Source: an uncultured Clostridia bacterium
GTDB taxonomy: Bacteria; Bacillota; Clostridia; Lutisporales; Lutisporaceae
DNA: 39,647 nt
Direction of reading: 5' to 3'
NCBI GenBank assembly: GCA_937930535.1
Contig: CALGKJ010000156.1
Coordinates: forward strand, 1-39,647
The position numbers were made by a program, and so were the translations under genes. Below are positions 18,325-25,543 of the stretch, piece by piece. The notes under the pieces are model-generated. The model was not told the origin of the DNA, ran no database searches, and worked only from the letters and a program-made list of their open reading frames with translations. The number at the start of each line of letters is the position of its first letter. Positions within the stretch are counted from its first letter, which is position 1.

Positions 18325-18402
18325 CCTCTTCAAAAAAATCCCTCTATAATTATCTGATTACTAGGGAAAAATATCAGTGATTATATTTTGAGGAGGGTTT
18401 CT

Positions 18403-18795
18403 ATGAAAAATAATAAAAGAGAAATTAAAAGCATAGACAGTAAAGAAGAGTTGGGAATGTGCAACGAAAGACGTTTGGAAGAGCTTTTAAAGCTCAACAA
18501 CAGATATGTACGTACACAAAGGCATTTAGAGCAAAACTCTGATATTACAAACTTGGATCAGCTTAAACACTCTTTCAAAATACAAGAGGAAAGAGAAGCA
18601 CAAATGGATAACCTGAAAAATATAATCGCCCACGGCATACATGAGGAAGTGGATCAAATACACAATTTAAAGCGCAACCTTGAGTTTACCGGACACTACT
18701 TGCAGCACCATGCCGCTCATATGGATGAAGCAACCTTAGAAAACACCATAGAAAAACAAGAGCATAGAAAAGAACAGCTTAACTTCTTGACTTAA
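18403..18795 (+). CDS. His- and Glu-rich helical hypothetical protein
   Basis: I do not recognise this 130-residue protein. It is highly charged and likely all-helical or coiled-coil, with many His residues in the second half (for example TGHYLQHHAAHMDE). It has one Cys, no signal and no membrane segment. I place the start at ATG 18403 because a textbook AGGAGGG lies at 18391-18397. An upstream in-frame TTG at 18388 would place that site inside the gene. A bidirectional terminator follows. Similar small proteins occur near sporulation or stress genes in Clostridia, but nothing here shows its role. Confidence 0.65.
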   Translation: MKNNKREIKSIDSKEELGMCNERRLEELLKLNNRYVRTQRHLEQNSDITNLDQLKHSFKIQEEREAQMDNLKNIIAHGIHEEVDQIHNLKRNLEFTGHYLQHHAAHMDEATLENTIEKQEHRKEQLNFLT

Positions 18796-18817
18796 TACAA
18801 GTAAACCTTTATAAAGA

Positions 18818-18847
18818 AAAGACACTGCCCAAAAGCGGTGTCTTTTT
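18818..18847. terminator. Bidirectional intrinsic terminator between convergent genes
   Basis: AAAGACACTGC (18818-18828) pairs with GCGGTGTCTTT (18835-18845), with one G-U pair and a six-base loop. A T run on the plus strand and an A-rich 5' flank let it end both the small plus-strand gene and apbE on the minus strand. Confidence 0.88.
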
Positions 18848-18856
18848 AATATACTG

Positions 18857-19906
18857 TTACTTTTGCAGCTTAAATTCGTTATTTACAATAGTAAGGCTGT
18901 CTTTTAAGCCAGATGTAGCATAAACCTTTTTATCATTAGTAATAAATACAGCATCCACTCCCTCTAGGGACTCCATTAACTTAAAACCTTCCTCAAAGCC
19001 CAGAAGCAGTGTTATTGTTGAAAGTGCATCTGCATCAATAGAAAAATCTGTTACTATAGAAACGCTGATTAAATTATTTTCTACAGGGTAGCCAGTCTTA
19101 GGATCTAAAATATGATGATATAATTTACCCTTTTCTTCAAAATATCTTTCATAAGTCCCAGAAGTTACAATGGTTTTATCCTTGACAGGTATTATTCCAA
19201 TATAAGCTCCTCTGGCATCAAAAGGGTTTTGTACACCTATTTTCCAAGGACTGCCATTGGGGTTACCTCCTATTACCAGCATATTACCTCCCAGGGATAT
19301 AAGCGCATGCTCTACTCCATGCTTGCGCAGTATAGCAGCCACCTCGTCCCCAGCATAACCCTTTGCAATAGCACCTAAGTCAACCTTCATACCTTTCTGC
19401 TCCAGCTTTGCTGTGTATTCTGATTTATTCAATACAAGCTTGTTATAATCAACAAGCTTTACAGCCTCTTCTAATTGCGCTTGTTGTGGAACTGCGGCAT
19501 AATCAGTACCAATATTCCAAAGCTTTACTATAGAGCCTATAGTTATATCAAAGCTTCCTTTAGACAGCTCAGAAAAGTACTTTCCCTTTTCCAAAACATA
19601 AAACGTATCAGGACTAACCTTGACTTCTTTCTGACCTGCTTCATTATTTAATAAAATAACCTCACTTGTTTCTGCGTTATTTATAGTCATTTTACTTTCT
19701 ATCTCAGATATTCTGGAAAAAGCTTCATCAATAATGCCTTCGTCCTTCGTATCAAAAACCTTTATTTCTATAAGAGTGCCCAAAATAAAATTTGTTTTTA
19801 TTAATGGATTAGCAGATGATTGCTTCGTATTATTTTTACAGCCTGATGTAAAGACTAATATTACGCATATAAAAATAGTAAGTACTGATTTTATGCTTCG
19901 ATTCAA
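18857..19906 (-). CDS. apbE: FAD:protein FMN transferase, lipoprotein
   Basis: ApbE-type enzymes attach FMN from FAD to Ser/Thr of extracytoplasmic flavoproteins. The 349-residue protein has a lipoprotein signal (VFTSGC, Cys near residue 23), so it works on the outer face of the membrane. Family motifs are DLGAIAKGYAGDE near 177, SLGGNMLVIGG, HHILDPKTGYPVENN and DADALST with the metal-binding Asp. The start is TTG at 19906, with AGGAGGT seven bases upstream. It has its own promoter (TTGAAC-17-TAAAAT). It is divergent from a NusG-II / Gx transporter / polyprenyl synthase operon, a grouping seen in flavin-based electron-transfer loci. No FMN-binding target protein is visible in the window. Confidence 0.94.
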   Translation of the reverse strand: MNRSIKSVLTIFICVILVFTSGCKNNTKQSSANPLIKTNFILGTLIEIKVFDTKDEGIIDEAFSRISEIESKMTINNAETSEVILLNNEAGQKEVKVSPDTFYVLEKGKYFSELSKGSFDITIGSIVKLWNIGTDYAAVPQQAQLEEAVKLVDYNKLVLNKSEYTAKLEQKGMKVDLGAIAKGYAGDEVAAILRKHGVEHALISLGGNMLVIGGNPNGSPWKIGVQNPFDARGAYIGIIPVKDKTIVTSGTYERYFEEKGKLYHHILDPKTGYPVENNLISVSIVTDFSIDADALSTITLLLGFEEGFKLMESLEGVDAVFITNDKKVYATSGLKDSLTIVNNEFKLQK

Positions 19907-19949
19907 AACTATGTACCTCCTTGAAGTATAATTTCCATTGTTATTGTTG

Positions 19950-19971
19950 GGATATTTTATAATTAATATCC
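19950..19971. promoter_or_regulatory. 7-bp dyad at the apbE transcription start
   Basis: GGATATT (19950-19956) and AATATCC (19965-19971) form a perfect dyad with eight bases between. It sits at the start point predicted from the apbE promoter, where an operator or a 5' hairpin would act. It is short, so chance is possible. Confidence 0.3.
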
Positions 19972-19978
19972 ATAATAT

Positions 19979-20007
19979 ATTTTATATTAACGATGATTCT
20001 AGTTCAA
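19979..20007 (-). promoter_or_regulatory. Sigma-A promoter for apbE
   Basis: On the minus strand, TTGAAC (20007-20002) and TAAAAT (19984-19979) are separated by 17 bases. Each differs by one base from consensus. The start point would be near 19972, giving a leader of about 65 bases. Confidence 0.65.
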
Positions 20008-20025
20008 TACACATAATAAAATGAG

Positions 20026-20164
20026 GAAATAAAATGAGCTTTAGAGTTGGTTACTTATAAAGATAAATAACTTCAAAATAAAATGCTATTCAAGTTATTT
20101 ATCACATATATGTTAGCAAGTCTTAGCGAAATAAATTGAGCTTTAGAGTTGGTTACTTATAAGA
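20026..20164 (+). repeat. Structured intergenic repeat family A, copy 2 (with partial second unit)
   Basis: A full unit spans about 20056-20157. GATAAATAACTT (20062-20073) pairs with AAGTTATTTATC (20092-20103) around an 18-base loop. The conserved tail follows (GTTAGCAAGTCTTAGCGAAA, then GAGCTTTAGAGTTGGTTA). The final part of the unit is also present just upstream: about 35 bases from 20026 recur from 20128 with one mismatch, an offset of exactly 102. This looks like a remnant of a tandem array. Confidence 0.75.
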
Positions 20165-20177
20165 TATAGGGTATAAT
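20149..20177 (+). promoter_or_regulatory. Possible promoter for the NusG-II / Gx / polyprenyl synthase operon
   Basis: TTGGTT (20149-20154), 17 bases, then TATAAT (20172-20177). The -10 is perfect and the -35 matches four of six. The -35 lies inside the conserved tail of repeat A, so the repeat may donate part of the promoter. Confidence 0.45.
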
Positions 20178-20260
20178 AAAATTGCGGCTTTTTTATATGG
20201 GTTGCAAGGAATGAATATTTATAGACAATCGTTATTAATACTGCAAAGCTGGTGAAATTT

Positions 20261-20644
20261 ATGAAAATAAAAAAAGGTGATATGATAATTGTATTGGTTT
20301 TAATTATTTCAGTGTGCGGGTGGCTTCTGTACAGCAGCTTCAAAACCAATACACAATCTAGTGAGTTGGTTATCGAAGTAAACGGAGAAATAAAAAATAC
20401 AATTTTAATAGAGCAGTTAGCAAAGGAACAGCAAATACATATGGATTTGAATAATAAAAAATATATAGATATAACTATTGATAATAGCGGAGCAATTGTT
20501 TCTGATGTTACTTGCCCTGATAAGCTTTGTCAAAAAACCGGGAAGATTACAAAAACAGGACAAAGTATAGTATGTCTTCCTAATAAGGTCGTTATATATA
20601 TAAAAGGCAAAGCCAATATGGATATTGATGGTGTCTCCTATTAA
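20261..20644 (+). CDS. NusG domain II-containing membrane-anchored protein
   Basis: This 127-residue protein has one N-terminal membrane helix (about 6-25) and an extracytoplasmic domain of the NusG_II type. Despite the name it is not the transcription factor. A CPDKLCQKTG segment near 87-96, with a third Cys in IVCLPN, is characteristic; paired Cys could form a disulfide or bind a ligand. ATG at 20261 is preferred over an in-frame GTG at 20252 because GGTG at 20251-20254 serves as its ribosome binding site. The next gene, a Gx-type transporter, starts 23 bases downstream. Such pairs occur next to apbE and are related to EetA/EetB of the Listeria electron-export locus. The function here is inferred from context. 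Confidence 0.85.
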   Translation: MKIKKGDMIIVLVLIISVCGWLLYSSFKTNTQSSELVIEVNGEIKNTILIEQLAKEQQIHMDLNNKKYIDITIDNSGAIVSDVTCPDKLCQKTGKITKTGQSIVCLPNKVVIYIKGKANMDIDGVSY

Positions 20645-20667
20645 TTAGATTTGGGGTGTTGATAGAA

Positions 20668-21192
20668 GTGAAGCAATCTATGGGTACTAAAAAGCTGGTA
20701 ATTCTAAGTATGCTTGTATCTCAGGCTCTTGTACTCCATTTGATAGAAAGGCTCATACCTGTGCCAGTTAATATTTATGGTGTAAAGCTGGGTCTTGCAA
20801 ACATTATTTCCCTTTTTACAATAATAATATTCGGGTGGAAAGAAGCCGTGCTTGTTGTTTTTTTACGTACGCTGCTGGCATCCCTTTTCGGCGGGGGAAT
20901 TTCAACCCTCCTTTACAGCTTGTCAGGGGGGCTGCTTAGTGCCATTATCATGGCACTAATGTACAACGGATTTGGAGCAATATTTAGTATTCCAATAATT
21001 AGTGTTATAGGAGCAATTTTTCATAATATAGGTCAACTGACAGCGGCAAGTCTGGTGGTGTCAAATATTATGATATTTTCTTATCTCCCTATACTCACTG
21101 TGTCCGCAGTTATTACAGGCTTATTTATCGGATATGTGGTAAATTTTACCATAAAACCGCTAAAGGGAGTATTAAAGATTGGAAGTGATTAG
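20668..21192 (+). CDS. Gx transporter family / heptaprenyl diphosphate synthase component I-like membrane protein
   Basis: This 174-residue integral membrane protein has about five or six hydrophobic segments. Its Gly-rich loop (LFGGGISTLLYSLSGGLLSA) and GVKLGLANIISL are typical of the Hpre_diP_synt_I / Gx transporter family. These proteins resemble small-substrate carriers of ECF type more than synthase subunits, and the older name comes from their neighbour. GTG at 20668 is favoured, with GGGGTG nine bases upstream; an in-frame GTG at 20656 overlaps that site. It overlaps or abuts the polyprenyl synthase gene, so the two are translationally linked. The substrate is unknown. Confidence 0.88.
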   Translation: MKQSMGTKKLVILSMLVSQALVLHLIERLIPVPVNIYGVKLGLANIISLFTIIIFGWKEAVLVVFLRTLLASLFGGGISTLLYSLSGGLLSAIIMALMYNGFGAIFSIPIISVIGAIFHNIGQLTAASLVVSNIMIFSYLPILTVSAVITGLFIGYVVNFTIKPLKGVLKIGSD

Positions 21193-21193
21193 T

Positions 21194-22147
21194 TTGGAAA
21201 ATGCTATTAATTTTATAGAAAGCGAAATGCGTCACTTAGAGAATGAATTAAGAAAGTCTCTCAAAACCAGAAACAAAACAGTAGAAAATGCATTAATGCA
21301 ATTAGTTGATAGCGGTGGAAAAAGACTCAGACCAAGACTGACCATTTTAGGTGCTGCCTTTGGGGATTATGATAGGGCGGAAATAATACCTGTGGCAGCA
21401 GCAATAGAAATAATTCATATGGCGACCTTGGTACACGATGATATTATAGATGATGCAAAGCTGAGAAGAGGCACTAAAACAATACAATCAAAGCTTGGAA
21501 AGGATGTAGCAGTTTACAGCGGCGACTTCCTTTTTACCAGAGCCTTTATGCTGCTTGCCGATTCAACAGAAACACACCTTCTAAAGGATATAGCAAGAGG
21601 CATATCCTTTATTTGCGACGGCGAAATACTTCAAAATGAGCAAAAGTATGATAAAAATATCACTGCCAGAAAGTATCTGAAGCGAATCGGAGGAAAAACA
21701 GCTACACTTTTTGCAGTAAGCTTGGCGGCAGGAGCTTATAAGGCAAAATGTCCAGAAAAGCTGGTAAAAAAGTTAGGGATACTGGGGAAAAATATAGGAA
21801 TGGCATTTCAGATCGTGGATGATATACTTGATCTGACTGGTGCGCAGACTAAGGTAGGAAAGCCGCTATTCAGTGATACAGCACAGGGAGTATACACCCT
21901 GCCCATAGTTTACTGTTTAAATTCCAGCTATAGAGTCAATACTATAGAGGCTATAGATAAAATCAATGAAGACCAAGGACAGAGGCTAAAGAAGGTGCTT
22001 TTGGAATCCGGCTCTATTGAAAAAGCAAAAGCTATTGCCAAAACTTATATAAACAAGGCTATCAGGATTACGGATGAGCTGCCGGAAGCCATAGGAAAGC
22101 AGCTTATAATTGATATAATTTGCAAGCAATTGGAAAGAAAGTTTTAA
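21194..22147 (+). CDS. hepT: Polyprenyl diphosphate synthase (heptaprenyl synthase component II type)
   Basis: This trans-prenyltransferase condenses isopentenyl diphosphate units into a long isoprenoid chain for a quinone or carrier lipid. It has the first Asp-rich motif HDDIIDD (about 82-87), GGKRLRP near 42-48 and the second Asp motif QIVDDILD near 208. The protein is about 317 residues from the TTG at 21194, which has GGAAGTGA upstream. An in-frame TTG at 21179 overlapping the previous gene is an alternative. The chain length cannot be read safely from sequence. A strong terminator follows at once. Because apbE and the EetA/EetB-like pair are adjacent, the product could be a demethylmenaquinone-type side chain for electron export rather than undecaprenyl phosphate. 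Confidence 0.9.
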   Translation: MENAINFIESEMRHLENELRKSLKTRNKTVENALMQLVDSGGKRLRPRLTILGAAFGDYDRAEIIPVAAAIEIIHMATLVHDDIIDDAKLRRGTKTIQSKLGKDVAVYSGDFLFTRAFMLLADSTETHLLKDIARGISFICDGEILQNEQKYDKNITARKYLKRIGGKTATLFAVSLAAGAYKAKCPEKLVKKLGILGKNIGMAFQIVDDILDLTGAQTKVGKPLFSDTAQGVYTLPIVYCLNSSYRVNTIEAIDKINEDQGQRLKKVLLESGSIEKAKAIAKTYINKAIRITDELPEAIGKQLIIDIICKQLERKF

Positions 22148-22178
22148 ACCGTTCCTTTATGGAACGGTTTTTTTTAGA
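22146..22178 (+). terminator. Intrinsic terminator after the polyprenyl synthase operon
   Basis: AACCGTTCC pairs with GGAACGGTT around a TTTAT loop and is followed by eight or more T. It begins at the stop codon. Confidence 0.93.
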
Positions 22179-22197
22179 ATATACGAGTTTAAATACA

Positions 22198-22232
22198 TAT
22201 AAAGAGAAACAACTTTATAATAAATCACAAAG
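22198..22232 (+). repeat. Fragment of repeat family A
   Basis: The first 17 bases are identical to the start of the 39.47-kb copy (TATAAAGAGAAACAACT), and TCACAAA of the 3' side follows soon after. The loop and most of the 3' arm are missing. This looks like a decayed or deleted copy upstream of the MATE gene. Confidence 0.5.
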
Positions 22233-22261
22233 GATAAACATAGTATTTAGGGAGGCTTAAG

Positions 22262-23671
22262 ATGCAAAAAAGGACAAATATCAGGGACTTGACCAAAGGC
22301 AATATGATGAGAAATATGCTTATTTTTTCTCTGCCGATGCTTGTGGGAAATATGCTGCAAAACCTATATAACTGGGTAGACAGTGCTATAGTAGGAAATG
22401 CCTTAGGCTATAAAGCTCTTGCGGCAGTGAGTATCTCCTTTCCCATAATGTTTATACTCACATCAGTTATGCTGGGATTGACACTGGCAACCTCTATTCT
22501 TATATCCCAATACGCAGGGGCAAACAATGAGCAGATGATAAAGAGAACAATAAGCACTACAACCATTTTTCTGGGCGGATTTTCATTAGTGGTTTCTATA
22601 TTCGGAATAATTTTCAGCAGAACCTTTCTAGTACTGGTAAATACACCAGCAGAAATCATACAAGGAGCACAAAGCTATCTCATAATCATTATGGCGGGAC
22701 TTGTTTTTACCTTCGGCTATAACATGACAAGTGCAGTATTGAGAGGGTTAGGAGATTCAAGAACACCAACTATGTTTTTGGCTGTCTCAGCAATCCTGAA
22801 TGTTATACTGGACTTGGTGTTTATTATAGGTGCAGGTCCAATTCCCAGTCTGGGCATATCGGGGGCGGCTCTTGCCACAGTTATTGCTCAAAGTACCTCC
22901 TACATATTAAGCGTAATCTATCTTAATCGGAAAGGGCATTTAATGAGCTTTAAATTATCCGAAATGACCTTTGACAAGGATATAGCATTTAAAATTATGA
23001 GATTGGGATTTCCCTCGGCAGCACAGCAGTTTATAGTATCCTCGGGACTCTTGGTTTTAAGCGGATTAATAAACTCTTTCGGCTCAGATGTTATAGCAGC
23101 CTTTGGTGCGGGGTCAAAGGTTGACAGCTTTGCAATGCTTCCAGCCATGACTCTAAGCCTTACTGCATCTGCAATGACTGGACAATGTATTGGAGCCGGC
23201 AAAAAAGAAAGAGTAAAGGAGATACTTAAAAACGGTACTGTTTTGTCCCTGATGATATCAGGTGCTACAGTTATATTCGTCTACACACTGGGCAGGGTTC
23301 CATTATATCTGTTTACTCAGGAAGCCGCTGTTGTAAGCATTGGAATCACATATTTAAAAATAGTAGCTCTTTCATATGTATTCTTAGGCATGAACTTTTT
23401 GATAAGCGGCATACTCAGAGGTGCAGGCGATGTATGGGTCAATCTGCTGATTACTGCAATCAGCTTTTACGGAATAAGAGTGCCAGTAGCTTATTATCTT
23501 TCTCAAAAAACTCCTCTAGGCAGCAAAGGCATATGGATTGGCATTGCAGTAAGCTTTACACTTAGCTGCACTATGAATGGCGGATATTTTGCTACGGGGC
23601 GATGGAAGAAAAAGAGGCTTATTGAGCTTCAACCTATAACCAAGGATGAAAGTAACGGTCAGCAGAAATAG
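22262..23671 (+). CDS. MATE family efflux transporter
   Basis: This 469-residue integral membrane protein has about 12 hydrophobic segments in two homologous MatE halves (about 20-180 and 240-400). Recognisable blocks are FSLPMLVGNMLQNLYNWVDS at the start of the first half and GLGDSRTPTMFLAVSAILNV in the middle. MATE proteins export drugs, toxins or metabolites in exchange for sodium or protons. ATG at 22262 follows GGAGG. It is monocistronic or starts a short run with uppP, 53 bases downstream. The substrate cannot be deduced. Confidence 0.93.
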   Translation: MQKRTNIRDLTKGNMMRNMLIFSLPMLVGNMLQNLYNWVDSAIVGNALGYKALAAVSISFPIMFILTSVMLGLTLATSILISQYAGANNEQMIKRTISTTTIFLGGFSLVVSIFGIIFSRTFLVLVNTPAEIIQGAQSYLIIIMAGLVFTFGYNMTSAVLRGLGDSRTPTMFLAVSAILNVILDLVFIIGAGPIPSLGISGAALATVIAQSTSYILSVIYLNRKGHLMSFKLSEMTFDKDIAFKIMRLGFPSAAQQFIVSSGLLVLSGLINSFGSDVIAAFGAGSKVDSFAMLPAMTLSLTASAMTGQCIGAGKKERVKEILKNGTVLSLMISGATVIFVYTLGRVPLYLFTQEAAVVSIGITYLKIVALSYVFLGMNFLISGILRGAGDVWVNLLITAISFYGIRVPVAYYLSQKTPLGSKGIWIGIAVSFTLSCTMNGGYFATGRWKKKRLIELQPITKDESNGQQK

Positions 23672-23724
23672 AATGATGCAGTCTTTTTGCACAGCCTCTA
23701 AAAATTTTTAGGGGGATCATCAAA

Positions 23725-24513
23725 GTGAACAGCTATCAAGCAATAATATTAGGTATAATACAGGGACTTACAGAGTTTTTGCCAATCAGCAGCTCAGGTC
23801 ATTTGGTATTGTTTCAGAAGGTACTTGGAATAACTGAGCCAACACTCACCTTTGATATAAGTGTACATGTGGGAACACTGCTTGCAGTATTTGCAGCCTT
23901 TAGAAAGGAAATCTTATCATTACTGAAAAAACCCTTTCAAAGACTTACCTGGCTGCTTTTAGCAGGTACCATTCCTACCGCAGTTATAGGTATCGCATTT
24001 AAGGATTATTTTGAAAAAGTATTTCAAAGCGGAAGCACCTTGGGCTTTGAATTTTTTATAACAGGTCTTGTTATATTAGCGGCAGAGAAGCTGGGATCGG
24101 GAAGAAAATCCGAAAAAGGTGCGTCATATCTTGATGCCGCCTTTGTAGGTATTATGCAGGGAGCTGCTATTATGCCGGCTGTATCCAGATCAGGTCTTAC
24201 TATATCAGGCGCACTTTTCAGGGGCTTTGATAAAGAGTTTGCAGCAAAATTTTCATTCCTTTTGTCTATTCCAGCCATATTAGGTGCGGCTGCCGTAAAA
24301 GTCAAGGATGCTATGGAGGCGACAAGGGGCAGCTTGGATTTAGCACCTCTTATACTAGGCTCAATTGCCGCTGCATTGGCAGGATATCTTTCTATAAATT
24401 ATATGATAACAGCCCTTAGAAAAGGTAAGCTGAGATATTTCTCCTATTATGTATTCATCATTGGTATGCTGATAATAATTGATCAGTTTATAACTAAAAT
24501 TTTTTTTAAATAG
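23725..24513 (+). CDS. uppP: Undecaprenyl-diphosphate phosphatase
   Basis: UppP (BacA) dephosphorylates undecaprenyl diphosphate at the membrane to recycle the lipid carrier for peptidoglycan; high dosage gives bacitracin resistance. The 262-residue membrane protein has both signature motifs, EFLPISSSGH near 17-26 and MPAVSRSG near 150. The length is normal. The start is GTG at 23725, with AGGGGG upstream. Repeat B follows directly after the stop codon, and no canonical terminator is seen before cdaA. Confidence 0.95.
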   Translation: MNSYQAIILGIIQGLTEFLPISSSGHLVLFQKVLGITEPTLTFDISVHVGTLLAVFAAFRKEILSLLKKPFQRLTWLLLAGTIPTAVIGIAFKDYFEKVFQSGSTLGFEFFITGLVILAAEKLGSGRKSEKGASYLDAAFVGIMQGAAIMPAVSRSGLTISGALFRGFDKEFAAKFSFLLSIPAILGAAAVKVKDAMEATRGSLDLAPLILGSIAAALAGYLSINYMITALRKGKLRYFSYYVFIIGMLIIIDQFITKIFFK

Positions 24514-24592
24514 ATATAGGGTTTTTAGGTTAAAACCTAGAAGGAAAGCAATAACCAGCCTATAAAATAGATTGGTGGAGCAGAAATTTTTT
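24514..24592 (+). repeat. Structured intergenic repeat family B, copy 2 (shortened, upstream of cdaA)
   Basis: It starts with ATAGGGTTTTTAG as in copy 1, but about 20 bases of the hairpin loop are missing, leaving GGTTTT/AAAACC pairing. The right part matches copy 1 well: ACCTA, then GGAA-GCAATAACCAGC, then GTGGAGCAGAA. It lies 1-79 bases after uppP and about 130 bases before cdaA. Confidence 0.6.
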
Positions 24593-24721
24593 ATATTATT
24601 AAGCCTGAATAATATCATAATAAAAAAACAAAAAAGAAATATATTTTTAACATCAAAATACCAACATTTTGTTATATAATTAAAGTATGAAAATTTTTGC
24701 TTGCTAAGAGGTGTATAACAA

Positions 24722-25543
24722 TTGAGTGAAATAGTACAATTATTGCCATATCTAAAAAAATGGAATACATACGTGGATATACTCATAATAGCTCTTATCA
24801 TATATAAGATTTTGGATCTTATAAAAGAAACACGAGCCGAGCAGCTATTAAAAGGTATAGCCATGCTGATTATTGCTACCAAGGTAAGTGAGTTTTTTGA
24901 GCTTCATGCTGTATACTGGCTGCTGAAAAATGCTATGACCGTAGGGCTTATTGCGATACTGATTATATTCCAGCCGGAGCTGAGGCGCGCGCTGGAGCAC
25001 TTGGGCAGAGGCAGATTCTTTACCAAGACAGAGGTTTCGGATCATGAGCTTGATTTAATGCTGGAGGAAATAAATACAGCAGTTATACACCTTTCTAAAA
25101 ATAAAATCGGAGCAATAATAGTTTTGGAGCAGGAAACAGGCTTAAACGAATACGTAGAAACAGGGACAGGGCTGGATGCAATGGTATCAAGCCAGCTATT
25201 GGTTAATGTTTTTATACCCAATACTCCCCTGCATGACGGAGCATTAATAATACGAAAAAACAAAATAGTTGCCGCCGGATGCTTCCTTCCCCTTACTCAA
25301 AATCAAAATCTCAGCAAGGAGCTTGGTACAAGGCACAGAGCCGCCCTTGGAGTTACTGAAATATCTGACAGCATGGCTGTAATAGTATCTGAGGAGACAG
25401 GTGTAATATCCTTTGCCAAGGAGGGAAGACTTTCAAGATATCTGGATACAAAGTCTTTAAAGGAAATCATTAAAAATAATTATAAGATAAAAGAATCCAA
25501 ACAGCCTATTTGGGCAAAGTGGGGTATCAAAAATGAACAATAA
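24722..25543 (+). CDS. cdaA: Membrane diadenylate cyclase (c-di-AMP synthase)
   Basis: CdaA makes cyclic di-AMP from two ATP. The second messenger controls potassium and osmolyte homeostasis and cell-wall physiology. The 273-residue protein has about three membrane helices (about 18-85) and then the DAC domain, with catalytic DGA at 172-174 and GTRHRAA at 202-208. Both motifs are intact. The start is TTG at 24722, with AGAGGTG upstream. It overlaps cdaR by 11 bases, the standard cdaA-cdaR arrangement. The usual third gene, glmM, does not follow here. Confidence 0.96.
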   Translation: MSEIVQLLPYLKKWNTYVDILIIALIIYKILDLIKETRAEQLLKGIAMLIIATKVSEFFELHAVYWLLKNAMTVGLIAILIIFQPELRRALEHLGRGRFFTKTEVSDHELDLMLEEINTAVIHLSKNKIGAIIVLEQETGLNEYVETGTGLDAMVSSQLLVNVFIPNTPLHDGALIIRKNKIVAAGCFLPLTQNQNLSKELGTRHRAALGVTEISDSMAVIVSEETGVISFAKEGRLSRYLDTKSLKEIIKNNYKIKESKQPIWAKWGIKNEQ

